Notes under the pieces: generated by a model | The model's input: the letters and a program-made list of their open reading frames with translations, nothing else | What the model was told of the DNA's origin: nothing | Databases searched by the model: none | Made by a program: the position numbers and the translations under genes | Assembly (NCBI RefSeq): GCF_030704205.1 | Contig: NZ_CP131913.1 | Span: forward strand, 2,294,001-2,358,000 | From: Halomonas alkalicola | Lineage (GTDB): Bacteria; Pseudomonadota; Gammaproteobacteria; Pseudomonadales; Halomonadaceae | Length of the DNA stretch: 64,000 bases | Reading direction: 5' to 3' | Shown here: positions 1 to 7,488 of the stretch, piece by piece | Position numbering within the stretch: the first letter of the stretch is position 1 | How the letters are laid out: every line of letters starts with the position of its first letter

Positions 1-821
1 GCCCCCCCTGAGGCCACGTCTAGCCGCACCGACAGCACCAGGCCGGCGACCGCCGACACGATGCCGACGCCGACGGAGATCGCCAGCATGGTACCGAAGC
101 GGTCGGTCAGAAGGTGGGCCGTGGCGCCTGGGGTGACCAGCATGGCCACCACCAGGATGATGCCCACGGTCTCCAGGCTGGCCACGATGGTCAGGGTCAG
201 CAGCATGATCAGGCCGTAGTGGATGGCGCTGACGTTGAAGCCCAGTGCCTGGGCCTGCTGTGGGTCGAAGGTGTAGAGCAGCAGCGGCCGATAGGCCAGC
301 CAGATCGTCAGCACGGCCACCAGGCTGGCCAGCAGGGTCAGCATCAACGCCTGGGCCTGCACGCCCAGCACGTTGCCGAAGAGGATGTGCATGAGATGCG
401 TGCTGGTGGTGATCTTGCTGATGATCACGATGCCCAGGGCGAAGGCGGCGGTGAACATCAGGCCCATGGCAGCATCCGACTTGATGCGGGTGTGGCGCTC
501 GATTGCGCCGATGCCAAGCGACGTCAGCGCGCCGGTCACGAAGGCGCCGACGAAGAAGGGCCAGCCCAGCAGATAGGCGATCGCGACGCCCGGCAGTACC
601 GCATGGGAAATGGCATCCCCCAGCAGCGACCAGCGCTTGAGCACCACGAAGCAGGAGAGCAGCCCGCAGGTGGCTCCCACCAGCACCGAGGTGAGCAGGG
701 CCCGCTGCATGAAGCGGTACTCGAAGGGGGCGGCCAGGCTGTCGGGCAGCAGGCCCACCGCCAGCATCAGTGCCGCCGTGAGGGCTTCGATAAGGCTCGT
801 GGCGAGGTCGTCAAGCGGCAA
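1..821 (-). CDS. Metal (manganese) ABC transporter permease, 3' end cut by window edge
   Basis: Reading from TTG at 821 (or ATG at 767) the frame stays open to the window edge, about 273 codons, and encodes a very hydrophobic protein of the ABC-3 metal permease family. Recognisable stretches are FEYRFMQRALL near the start and LLGDAISHAVLPGVAIAYLL around residue 60, the family's conserved second segment. It should form the membrane channel partner of the ATPase just upstream, whose stop lies 8-10 bases inside this start, indicating translational coupling. The manganese assignment comes from the neighbouring binding protein and mntR, not from the permease itself. The last residues lie outside the window. 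The TTG start is a choice; ATG 767 would drop 18 residues. Confidence 0.85.
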   Translation of the reverse strand, partial: MPLDDLATSLIEALTAALMLAVGLLPDSLAAPFEYRFMQRALLTSVLVGATCGLLSCFVVLKRWSLLGDAISHAVLPGVAIAYLLGWPFFVGAFVTGALTSLGIGAIERHTRIKSDAAMGLMFTAAFALGIVIISKITTSTHLMHILFGNVLGVQAQALMLTLLASLVAVLTIWLAYRPLLLYTFDPQQAQALGFNVSAIHYGLIMLLTLTIVASLETVGIILVVAMLVTPGATAHLLTDRFGTMLAISVGVGIVSAVAGLVLSVRLDVASGG

Positions 822-1611
822 CGGGGGCCTCTCCGGCAGGCATGCGGGTGGCACCGACCGCCAGCCGGGCGAGCATGCTGTCCTTGAGCATCTCCTCCGG
901 TGCTCCCATGCCTACCACGGTGCGGTTGATCAGCAGCACCTGATCGGCATGGCGACGAGCGCCTGCCAGGTCATGCGTCACCATGATGATGGTGGTGCCG
1001 GCGCGGCGCTGGCGCTGGAGGGCGGCCATGATCAGCGCCTCGCTGGGCGGGTCGATCCCGGCCAGGGGCTCATCCAGCAGCAGAATGGGCGCTCGCTGGG
1101 CCAGGGCGCGGGCCAGCATCACGCGTTTCTTTTGCCCACCCGACAGTGCGCCGATGGGCCGAGCGGACAGCTCGGTCATGTCGACGGCCTCCAGGGCCTC
1201 CTCGACGGCCAGCCGATGCTCGGGATTGGCCCAGTGCCTGGGCAGCAGGCGCCGCCATAGCGGGTCTTGACGCATCAGCCCGAAGCGGCCGGTCATCACG
1301 GTGTCGCGCACCGAGATGGGAAAGTCCCACTCCATGCGCTCCTGCTGGGCCATGTAGGCAATGCAGCCGGCCTGGCGCTGGGCCAGCGAGGGTTGGCCCA
1401 GGATCCTGAGCTCGCCGCGCAAGGGCGAGAGGCTGCCTACTACCACGCTTAGCAGGCTGGACTTGCCCCCGCCGTTGGGCCCCACGATGGCGGTCCACTG
1501 GCCCCGGGGCAGCCACAGCGATATATTCTCGAGCACCGGCTCCTGGCCGTAGGCGGCGTAGAGCCCCTTGATCTCGAGGGCAGGGATGCCATCAGTGGCC
1601 GGACTCACCAT
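811..1611 (-). CDS. Metal (manganese) ABC transporter ATP-binding protein
   Basis: 266-aa ABC ATPase. Walker A is GPNGGGKS at residues 44-51, the signature is LSGGQKKR near residue 160, and Walker B is ILLLDEPLAGID followed by the switch histidine in MVTHD. It powers import by the permease encoded immediately downstream. I chose ATG 1611 because the binding-protein gene upstream ends at 1592, giving the 20-base overlap usual in this operon type; the open frame extends further 5' but that part is out-of-frame binding-protein sequence. The length fits the MntB/SitB/ZnuC group. Specificity is assigned as manganese from context. Confidence 0.93.
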   Translation of the reverse strand: MVSPATDGIPALEIKGLYAAYGQEPVLENISLWLPRGQWTAIVGPNGGGKSSLLSVVVGSLSPLRGELRILGQPSLAQRQAGCIAYMAQQERMEWDFPISVRDTVMTGRFGLMRQDPLWRRLLPRHWANPEHRLAVEEALEAVDMTELSARPIGALSGGQKKRVMLARALAQRAPILLLDEPLAGIDPPSEALIMAALQRQRRAGTTIIMVTHDLAGARRHADQVLLINRTVVGMGAPEEMLKDSMLARLAVGATRMPAGEAPVAA

Positions 1612-2515
1612 TGGACTCTCCCAGCGTTTCGGTAAGCAGGCGGGCGTTGTGGCGCAGCATGCTGGCATAGTCGGGCGCCTCGCCGTCCGGCTCGCTGAGC
1701 GAGTCGACGAACAAGGGGCCGGCGATGTCGACCTCGGTCTCGCCGGCCACACTGCGTACATGGCGATCGGATATGGTGCTCTCCCAGAAGATGGCCGCAG
1801 GGCGACGTTCCTCGATGAGGTCCACGATACGCATGATCTGACTGGGCGTGCCCTCATCCTCGGAGTTGGTGCCCCAGATGCCGTCGTGCTCGAAGCCAAA
1901 CGCTTCGGCGAAATAGATGAAGGCGGCCTCGCTGGTGATCAGCAGGCGCCGGTCATCGGGGATGGCCGCCATGCTCTCGAGCAGCTCGGCGTGCAGCTCA
2001 TGCAGCGACTGGCTCAGGGCATCGCCGCGTGCACTGAAGTCCTCTGCCGCCTCGGGGCGTGCCTCGGCAAGCGTCTCGGCAATGACGCGCACGTATTCGG
2101 CGGCGGCGCGCGGGTCCATCCACAGGTGGGGATCGGCGTCGCCGGCATAATCGCCGGTCACGATGGGCCGGGTGGCATAGCCGCTCTCCTCGGCCAGGGC
2201 GACGACCGGTACGTCGCTCCCAACCGTGGCACGCACCTGGCCAATCCACTGCTCCAGGCTGTAGCCATTGAAGAACACCAGGTCGGCCTCCTCCAGGGCG
2301 ATGAAGTTGCTGGGGATCAGTTCCCACTCGTGCACCTCCGCCCCCACGGGGGTCAGAGTGTCTACCCGGGCGTCGCCCCCGGCCACCTGCTGTACCAGGT
2401 CGCCGAGGATGGAAAAGGTGGTGACCACCCTGAGCGGGGACTCGTCGGCTTGCGTCGTCATCGAAAGGCTGAGGGCACAGGCTGCGATGAGCATCGGGCG
2501 CGGGCGAATCGGCAT
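1592..2515 (-). CDS. Manganese-type ABC transporter substrate-binding protein (cluster A-I)
   Basis: 307-aa exported metal-binding lipocalin-unrelated solute receptor of the PsaA/MntC/ZnuA family. A signal peptide spans about residues 1-25 (MPIRPRPMLIAACALSLSM then TQADES). Metal ligands expected of the family are visible: His in GAEVHEWE, His in DPHLWMDP, Glu in LLITSEAAF and a C-terminal Asp. The third ligand is Glu, as in manganese receptors such as PsaA, while the second receptor in this window (20119-21168) has His there, as in ZnuA. It is the first gene of the operon, divergent from mntR. ATG 2515 was chosen because it begins the signal peptide and has GGAGAG upstream. Confidence 0.92.
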   Translation of the reverse strand: MPIRPRPMLIAACALSLSMTTQADESPLRVVTTFSILGDLVQQVAGGDARVDTLTPVGAEVHEWELIPSNFIALEEADLVFFNGYSLEQWIGQVRATVGSDVPVVALAEESGYATRPIVTGDYAGDADPHLWMDPRAAAEYVRVIAETLAEARPEAAEDFSARGDALSQSLHELHAELLESMAAIPDDRRLLITSEAAFIYFAEAFGFEHDGIWGTNSEDEGTPSQIMRIVDLIEERRPAAIFWESTISDRHVRSVAGETEVDIAGPLFVDSLSEPDGEAPDYASMLRHNARLLTETLGESNGESGH

Positions 2516-2590
2516 CGTCTTGCTCTCCGAATCAGGGTGATGTCCCGCTGCTGGTCGGGGCGTTTCAGCGGCGAGCGTAACACCCATATC

Positions 2591-2604
2591 TTAGCCAAGG
2601 CTAA
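2591..2604. promoter_or_regulatory. Perfect palindrome in the mnt/mntR divergent spacer, candidate MntR operator
   Basis: TTAGCCAAGGCTAA is a perfect 14-bp palindrome 75 bp upstream of the manganese transporter start and 72 bp upstream of mntR. MntR of enterobacteria binds a longer palindrome of similar A/T-flanked type near its transporter genes. The assignment is by position and symmetry only. Confidence 0.45.
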
Positions 2605-2676
2605 CTTGTAGGGTAATTGGAAATTCCTATCGGCGCTCAGTTGCTGCGCCAGGTAGACATTGGCTATATTGGCGCG

Positions 2677-3153
2677 ATGAACGATACCCCAGCCGATGTG
2701 ATGCCGGATCGCCTGAGCAAGGCGGATGCCCTGCCGCCTTGCGAAGAGCACGCGCGGCAGTATGCGGCCGTACGCAACGCCCACGAAACCGAGCTTCTCG
2801 AGGATTATGTGGAGCTCATCGGCGATCTGCTGAAGCATCAGGGGGAGGCCCGCGCCACGGATATCGCGGCGCGCATGGGTGTCAGTCAGGCCACGGTTTC
2901 CAAGATGGTGACGCGCCTCAAGGCCCACGGACTGGTCTCTAGCCAGCCCTACCGTTCCCTTTTTCTGACCGAGAGCGGCGAGGCAATGGCGGAAATGTCG
3001 CGTCGCCGGCATGCCATCCTGCTGCGCTTTCTACGAGCGCTGGGGGTCAGTGATCAAACGGCGCGGATCGACGCAGAGGGCATGGAGCACCACGTCAGCC
3101 AGGAGACTCTGGACATCATGCAGCGCTTTACCGAGGCGCACCGCGACGCCTGA
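2677..3153 (+). CDS. mntR: Manganese-responsive transcriptional regulator MntR (DtxR family)
   Basis: 158-aa regulator closely matching enterobacterial MntR in layout: an N-terminal tail, a helix-turn-helix (IAARMGVSQATVSKMVTRL, about residues 66-84), a wing ending in SLFLTESGE, and the metal-binding dimerisation part with RIDAEGMEHHVSQETLD. The Asp-Glu-x-x-x-His-His cluster in that segment is the manganese site of the family. It represses manganese import when the metal is plentiful. It is divergent from the manganese ABC operon, which it very likely controls. ATG 2677 is preferred over an ATG 60 bases upstream because homologues begin about here; no strong ribosome site is visible for either. 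Confidence 0.94.
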   Translation: MNDTPADVMPDRLSKADALPPCEEHARQYAAVRNAHETELLEDYVELIGDLLKHQGEARATDIAARMGVSQATVSKMVTRLKAHGLVSSQPYRSLFLTESGEAMAEMSRRRHAILLRFLRALGVSDQTARIDAEGMEHHVSQETLDIMQRFTEAHRDA

Positions 3154-3187
3154 TCCGGACGTTTCGCCTGTCCCCTCGTTACGGCCG

Positions 3188-3233
3188 TCCCCCCGCTCCC
3201 TTCCGGCCCCCCCCCCCCCGCTCCCTTCCGACC
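3188..3233. repeat. C-rich direct repeat with a 13-C run between mntR and thiE
   Basis: The stretch between mntR and thiE holds two copies of CCCCCGCTCCCTTCCG separated by a run of 13 C. No gene or clear terminator lies in this 134-bp gap. Such runs change length easily and are also prone to base-calling error. Confidence 0.6.
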
Positions 3234-3287
3234 GCCCCGGCGCCTCGGCCTCGAGTGCCCTGGGTTACCCCGGCACCGCGCCTGTGG

Positions 3288-3905
3288 TTATCGGCCGCCG
3301 CGGATTGCTCGCGCCGCGGCCTCCGGGTCGGGGCGGCCGCAGATCGCCGAGATCACCGCCAGGCCCTGGGCGCCGGCCTGGCGGACCGCCGCGGCGTGTT
3401 CGGCCTTGAGCCCGCCGATGGCCACCGCCGGCAGGGGGCTTGCCGTTGCCAGCCGGGCAAGCCCGTCGAAGCCCAGCGGCTCGGCGTGGTCGTGTTTGCT
3501 CGGGGTCGCGAAAACAGGCCCCAGCCCCAGGTAGTCAAGCCGCTCGGCGTCCACCCGTGCCATCTGCTCCAGCGTCTGCACCGAGAGGCCGAGCAGCGCC
3601 CGCTCGCCCAGCGCCGCGCGGGCGGCCGCCACCTCGCCGTCGCCCTGGCCGATATGCAGTCCGTCGGCGCCGCTCTCCACGGCCACCGCCAGGCGGTCGT
3701 TGATGATCAGCGGCACGCCGCTGCCGGCCAGGGCCGCCTTCAGCCGGCGTGCCTGGTCGATCATCTCGCCGTCGCTGGCGTGCTTGTCGCGCAGCTGGAC
3801 CACGGTCACGCCGCCGCGCACCGCGACCACCACGGTTTCCAGCATGCCGCGCTCGGCGCACAGGCCGGGGTCGGTGACGAGGTACAGGGATAGATCAAGT
3901 CTCAT
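3288..3905 (-). CDS. thiE: Thiamine phosphate synthase
   Basis: 205-aa TIM-barrel enzyme that joins HMP pyrophosphate to thiazole phosphate to give thiamine monophosphate. Family motifs run in order: YLVTDPGLC, VVQLRDK, IINDRLAVAVESGADGLHIG, LGLGPVFATPSKHD and VAIGGL, the last binding phosphate. It overlaps the 3' end of thiM by 11 bases and shares its TPP riboswitch. No thiD is present in the window, so HMP kinase must be supplied elsewhere. The length is normal for the family. Confidence 0.95.
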   Translation of the reverse strand: MRLDLSLYLVTDPGLCAERGMLETVVVAVRGGVTVVQLRDKHASDGEMIDQARRLKAALAGSGVPLIINDRLAVAVESGADGLHIGQGDGEVAAARAALGERALLGLSVQTLEQMARVDAERLDYLGLGPVFATPSKHDHAEPLGFDGLARLATASPLPAVAIGGLKAEHAAAVRQAGAQGLAVISAICGRPDPEAAARAIRGGR

Positions 3906-4716
3906 CGGTCATCTCCAGTCGCAGTCGGTCCCTCAGGGTCTCGCCATCCAGGGCGTGCAGGGCGTCTAGGAAGGCTACGGCGAAGCTGCCCGGCCCCCGG
4001 GCACTCTCGCCGGCGAGCTCCCCGGCCGCGGCGTAGCAGGCCAGCGCCGCCACGCTGGCCTCGAAGGGATGCTCGGCGCCGACCAGGAAGGCGGCCACCA
4101 CCCCGGTGAGCGAGCAGCCCAGGGTGGTGACCCTCGGCATCAGCGGGTGGCCGCCACGCACCCGGGCCAGGCGGCGGCCGTCGGTGACGAGATCCACCTC
4201 GCCGGTCACCGCCACCACGCAGCCGATGCGCCGAGCCAGGCGCACGGCGGCCTGCTCGGCGGCCTCGGCCGGGTCGCTGCTGTCCACGCCGCGCCCGCCG
4301 GCCCCGCGGGCCTCCAGAGCGATGATCTCCGAGGCGTTGCCGCGGATCACCGTGGGCAGGCGCTCCAGCAGGCGCGCGCCGGTCTCGCGCCGGTAGGCGG
4401 TGGCACCCACCGCCACCGGGTCCAGCACCCAGGGCTTGCCGGTCAGGCGGGCCGCTTCCGCGGCCTCGTCCATGGCGTCCACCCAGTGGGGCGAGAGGGT
4501 GCCGATATTGACCGTCAGGGCGTCGGCGAGGGCGGTGAACTCCGCGGCCTCCTCCCGAGCGTGGACCATGGCCGGCGAGGCGCCGATGGCCAGCAGCACA
4601 TTGGCCATGGTGTTCATGGCCACCAGGTTGGTGATGTTGTGGATCAGCGGGGCGCGCTCGCGCACCCGTGTCAGGTGGGCCGCGACATCCAGCGCTGGGG
4701 AAAGGGGGGTGAGCAT
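3895..4716 (-). CDS. thiM: Hydroxyethylthiazole kinase
   Basis: 273-aa thiazole salvage kinase of the ribokinase-like fold. Diagnostic segments are PLIHNITNLVAMNTMAN with GASPAM shortly after, VLDPVAVGAT, RGNASEI, AVTGEVDLVTDG and TTLGCSLTG; the last holds the Gly-Cys-x-x-x-Gly catalytic loop. It phosphorylates the thiazole alcohol for ThiE, encoded downstream with an 11-base overlap. The start at 4716 has GGGAGG six bases upstream. The TPP riboswitch just 5' makes this a thiamine-repressed salvage operon. Confidence 0.95.
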   Translation of the reverse strand: MLTPLSPALDVAAHLTRVRERAPLIHNITNLVAMNTMANVLLAIGASPAMVHAREEAAEFTALADALTVNIGTLSPHWVDAMDEAAEAARLTGKPWVLDPVAVGATAYRRETGARLLERLPTVIRGNASEIIALEARGAGGRGVDSSDPAEAAEQAAVRLARRIGCVVAVTGEVDLVTDGRRLARVRGGHPLMPRVTTLGCSLTGVVAAFLVGAEHPFEASVAALACYAAAGELAGESARGPGSFAVAFLDALHALDGETLRDRLRLEMTDET

Positions 4717-4766
4717 GGGGCCTCCCGGGCGCGGGAGGTGCAGGCAGGCGAGCGCCGGGCTGCACG

Positions 4767-4849
4767 ACTCCCTACGCCGGCATGATCCGGTTCAGGTTCC
4801 AAGGGTGCCTCTCAGCCGCCCAGCTGCTGCTGCGCGGCGCCCCTGTCGT
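4767..4849 (-). promoter_or_regulatory. TPP riboswitch (THI element)
   Basis: Read on the minus strand, the leader holds the conserved TPP aptamer core: CAGGGGCGCC, then GGCTGAGAGGCACCCTT, then GAACCTGAACCGGATCATGC and CGGCGTAGGGAG. These are the CUGAGA and ACCUGAU...GCGUAGGGA signatures of the THI box. It ends about 50 bases before the thiM start, consistent with control of thiM-thiE translation or transcription by thiamine pyrophosphate. Confidence 0.95.
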
Positions 4850-4916
4850 GGTGATGATGCTGGTGTTCGATCATACGCGGCTGGAGGGGCCAGGCAAGGG
4901 GGCTGAGGTGAGGGTC

Positions 4917-5411
4917 TCAGGGCGCCGCGGCGGCGGCGCCGAGGAAGCGCTCCTGCCAGTAGGCGATCTCCACCGGCGCCGTTTCCACCCGGCGGCCGCG
5001 CCCCGGGGCGTGGATCATCTGGCCGTCGCCGCGGTAGATGCCCACGTGGCTCGCCTTGCCGCGTCCGGCGGTATCGAAGAACAGCAGGTCGCCGGGGCGG
5101 GCCCGGTCCACGGACGGCAGCGCGCGGAACTGGTCGTCGGCGGTGCGCGGCACCGGGATGCCGGCGGCGCGGTAGGCCAGCTCCACCAGCCCCGAGCAGT
5201 CGAGCCCCGCGGGGGAGTTGCCGCCGAAGCGATAGGGGGTGCCCAGGGCGTTCTGGGCGGCGGCCAGGATCAGCGCCCGCTCGATGGAGAGCCCCTCTGC
5301 GGGGGCCGGGTCATGCACGGCAAGTTCCCGGCCGGCGCAGCCGGCCAGCAGCAGGAGCAGCGCAAGGGTCGCGGTGAGTCGCCAGGCGGCCGGACGGGGC
5401 AGGGTGGGCAT
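4917..5411 (-). CDS. NlpC/P60-family lipoprotein, cell-wall endopeptidase
   Basis: 164-aa outer-membrane-type lipoprotein with a hydrophobic signal and lipobox LLAGC (lipidated Cys25). The NlpC/P60 domain fills residues 45-160: catalytic Cys72 in LDCSGLVELAY, His122 in SHVGIY and His134 in MIHAPGRG. Enzymes of this class cut the D-Glu to diaminopimelate link of murein stem peptides. The short single-domain form resembles E. coli NlpC/Spr-type proteins. It follows the thi operon promoter region on the same strand but has its own 5' gap. Confidence 0.9.
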   Translation of the reverse strand: MPTLPRPAAWRLTATLALLLLLAGCAGRELAVHDPAPAEGLSIERALILAAAQNALGTPYRFGGNSPAGLDCSGLVELAYRAAGIPVPRTADDQFRALPSVDRARPGDLLFFDTAGRGKASHVGIYRGDGQMIHAPGRGRRVETAPVEIAYWQERFLGAAAAAP

Positions 5412-5475
5412 GCGGGGAGCTCCGCAGAGACGGACATGCCTCTACATTAGCGCCTGCCGCCCGGCTCGGAAAGCT

Positions 5476-5820
5476 TCAGCGAAAGGCGATGCGGGTCCCG
5501 TTGGCGAGCATCTCGTCCGGCGTCATGGCATGGCCCGGCACGCCGATCATCTCGTCGCCGCACTGGTCGGACCAGGTCAGCACCCCGTGGGTCAGGCCGA
5601 GCTCGCCGAGCTTGTCGCGAATCTCGCCGGTGCCCAGGAAGGTCAGGGTGCGTCCCTCGGCATCCGAGAGCTCAGAGACGCCGGTGCCATGGTGGAGGCG
5701 TACCGTATAGATGCCGTCCAGAGACTCCACCTCGACAATGGGCGAGAACCCCTGGGAGAGGGCGCGGGCCAGCTCCTTGAGGGTGATGTGGTCACTCAGC
5801 TGATAGGCATGGGCAGACAT
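5476..5820 (-). CDS. Small conserved protein, DUF6482-like
   Basis: 114-aa soluble acidic protein without signal peptide or membrane segment. It starts MSAHAYQLSDHITLKELARA and contains GIYTVRLHHGTGVSELSDAEG and TPDEMLANGTRIAFR at the end. I believe it belongs to the small DUF6482 family common in Halomonas and Pseudomonas, whose function is unknown; that name is from memory and less certain than the gene itself. ATG 5820 is preceded by GGAGG at good spacing. It is a single gene, divergent from gloA. Confidence 0.75.
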   Translation of the reverse strand: MSAHAYQLSDHITLKELARALSQGFSPIVEVESLDGIYTVRLHHGTGVSELSDAEGRTLTFLGTGEIRDKLGELGLTHGVLTWSDQCGDEMIGVPGHAMTPDEMLANGTRIAFR

Positions 5821-6026
5821 GGGTACCTCCAGGGGGGTGGATTGTCGATCTTGTATAATCAATGTAGAGCTATTTGGGCGCTGTTGCCGTGATTGTTTCG
5901 CCATCGTGGCTTCGTGATTTAGTAATGAAAGGTGTTGTACAAGTTGTCCGTCGCCGGAACTGGAAAACTCCTGCCGCTGTCCCCATCTACACAAGACAGT
6001 TTCCCCATGGCAGACAGGAGTAGCCC

Positions 6027-6560
6027 ATGAGCTTCAATGGAGAGCAGCATCCCGGCGTCCAGACCCCCACCGCCGATAGCGCCGGTTTTCGTCTCAACCA
6101 CACCATGCTGCGGGTGAAGGACCCCGAGAAGGCGCTGGCCTTCTATACCCGGGTGTTCGGCATGCGGGTGCTGCGCCGCCTCGACTTCGAGGAGATGCAG
6201 TTCTCGCTCTACTTCCTGGCCCGGGTGGAGGAGGGGGAGCCGGTCCCCGAGGCGACCGGCGAGCGCACCGTCTGGACCTTCAGCCAGAAGGGGCTGCTGG
6301 AGCTGACCCACAACTGGGGCACCGAGAACCAGGCCGACTTTTGCTACCATGACGGCAACGCCGAGCCCCAGGGCTTCGGCCATATCTGCTTCAGCGTGCC
6401 GGATCTCGAGGCCGCCGAGGCCTGGTTCGACGCCAACGCCGTGGAGTTCGTGAAGCGCTCCGACCAGGGCAAGATGAAGAACGTGGTGTTCGTGAAGGAC
6501 GTAGACGGCTACTGGATCGAGGTGGTCCAGGCCGACCGGCTGGCCGCCCTGGGCGACTGA
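6027..6560 (+). CDS. gloA: Lactoylglutathione lyase (glyoxalase I)
   Basis: 177-aa vicinal-oxygen-chelate enzyme that converts the methylglyoxal-glutathione adduct to S-lactoylglutathione. The four metal ligands are visible: His25 in LNHTMLRV, Glu92 in LLELTHNWG, His119 in GFGHICFSV and Glu165 in YWIEV. The length, with an extra N-terminal tail, matches the longer eukaryote- and Pseudomonas-type glyoxalase I, commonly zinc dependent, rather than the 135-aa nickel type. GGAG lies seven bases before the ATG. It is a single gene. Confidence 0.95.
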   Translation: MSFNGEQHPGVQTPTADSAGFRLNHTMLRVKDPEKALAFYTRVFGMRVLRRLDFEEMQFSLYFLARVEEGEPVPEATGERTVWTFSQKGLLELTHNWGTENQADFCYHDGNAEPQGFGHICFSVPDLEAAEAWFDANAVEFVKRSDQGKMKNVVFVKDVDGYWIEVVQADRLAALGD

Positions 6561-6635
6561 CCGGGGCACTGCCTGATGCGACGGCGCCGCCCCAACGGGG
6601 CAGCGCCTTCGTGCGTTTCAGGGCCGGCGCTTGCC

Positions 6636-7373
6636 TCAGCCGAAGGCGTAGACGTCCATGGCCAGCACGCCGTGCTCGACGCTGTGGTGCAGGCGCTCGG
6701 CCTGGCCCCCGGCGCCCATGGCCACCAGCAGGGGCTGGAAGTGCTCCGGCGTGGGGTGGTTCTCGCGGGCCTTCGGGGCGGACTCCCAGGCCAGCAGGGC
6801 CTCGCGATCGTCCTCGGCGAGCCGCGCCTCGACCCAGTCGGCGAACTCGCCCACCCAGGCCGGCATGGCGGCGTCGCGGGCCTGCATCTCGTAAAGGTTG
6901 TGGGTCAGGCTGCCGGAGCCGATCACCAGGATGTTCTCGTTCCGCAGCGCGGCGAGCCGCTCGCCCAGGGCCGCCAGCTCGGCGTTGGACCACTGCGCCG
7001 GCAGCGACAGCGACACCACCGGCACCTCCGCCTGCGGGAACATCAGCGACAGCGGCACCCAGGCGCCGTGGTCAAGGCCGCGCTCGGTGGGGACGGCGTT
7101 GAGCTCCCGGGCCAGGCGCAGCGCCAGCTCGGGCTCGCCGGGGGCAGGGTACTGGCACTCGAAGAGCTCCCGGGGGAAGCCGCCGAAGTCGTGGATCGTC
7201 TCGGGGTGGGCGCTGGTGCTTACCAGCAGCTGGCGGCTGGCCCAGTGGGCCGAGACCACCACCACCGCCTTCGGCTGCAGCCGCTGGCCGAGCCCGCGCA
7301 GGAAGTCATGGGCTGGCGTCCGGGTCAGGGCCAGCATGGGGGAGCCGTGGGAGATGAAGAGGCTGGGCAGCAT
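6636..7373 (-). CDS. ygiD: 4,5-DOPA dioxygenase extradiol, YgiD family
   Basis: 245-aa member of the class III extradiol ring-cleavage dioxygenases. The metal-site histidines typical of YgiD/DODA are present: SLFISHGSPML at the N-terminus, VVVSAHWASRQ near residue 45, LDHGAWVPLSLMFP near residue 115 and GSGSLTHNLYEM near residue 160. Family members open catechol rings, including DOPA, using iron or zinc; the physiological substrate in bacteria is unclear. The gene stands alone, with the dioxygenase on the opposite strand to gloA. Confidence 0.9.
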   Translation of the reverse strand: MLPSLFISHGSPMLALTRTPAHDFLRGLGQRLQPKAVVVVSAHWASRQLLVSTSAHPETIHDFGGFPRELFECQYPAPGEPELALRLARELNAVPTERGLDHGAWVPLSLMFPQAEVPVVSLSLPAQWSNAELAALGERLAALRNENILVIGSGSLTHNLYEMQARDAAMPAWVGEFADWVEARLAEDDREALLAWESAPKARENHPTPEHFQPLLVAMGAGGQAERLHHSVEHGVLAMDVYAFG

Positions 7374-7456
7374 GGGGCGCTCCAGGAGAGGGATGCCTTC
7401 AGGATAGCGGCTCGGGTCGGAAGTATCGATAGCAGGCTTATGAAAGAATCGCCTGT

Positions 7457-7488
7457 CAATAGCCCGTCATCTCAATAGCCCGTCATCT
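7457..7488. repeat. Tandem 16-bp duplication over a stop codon
   Basis: CAATAGCCCGTCATCT occurs twice back to back. The copy at 7473-7488 encodes the last residues (MTGY and stop) of the AttH-like lipoprotein; the second lies just beyond its stop. It is a recent slip-type duplication with no effect on the protein. Confidence 0.85.

Noticed and set aside
2617..2676. Upstream start for MntR adding 20 residues
   Set aside because: The extra residues cover the divergent promoter region and have no counterpart in the family.
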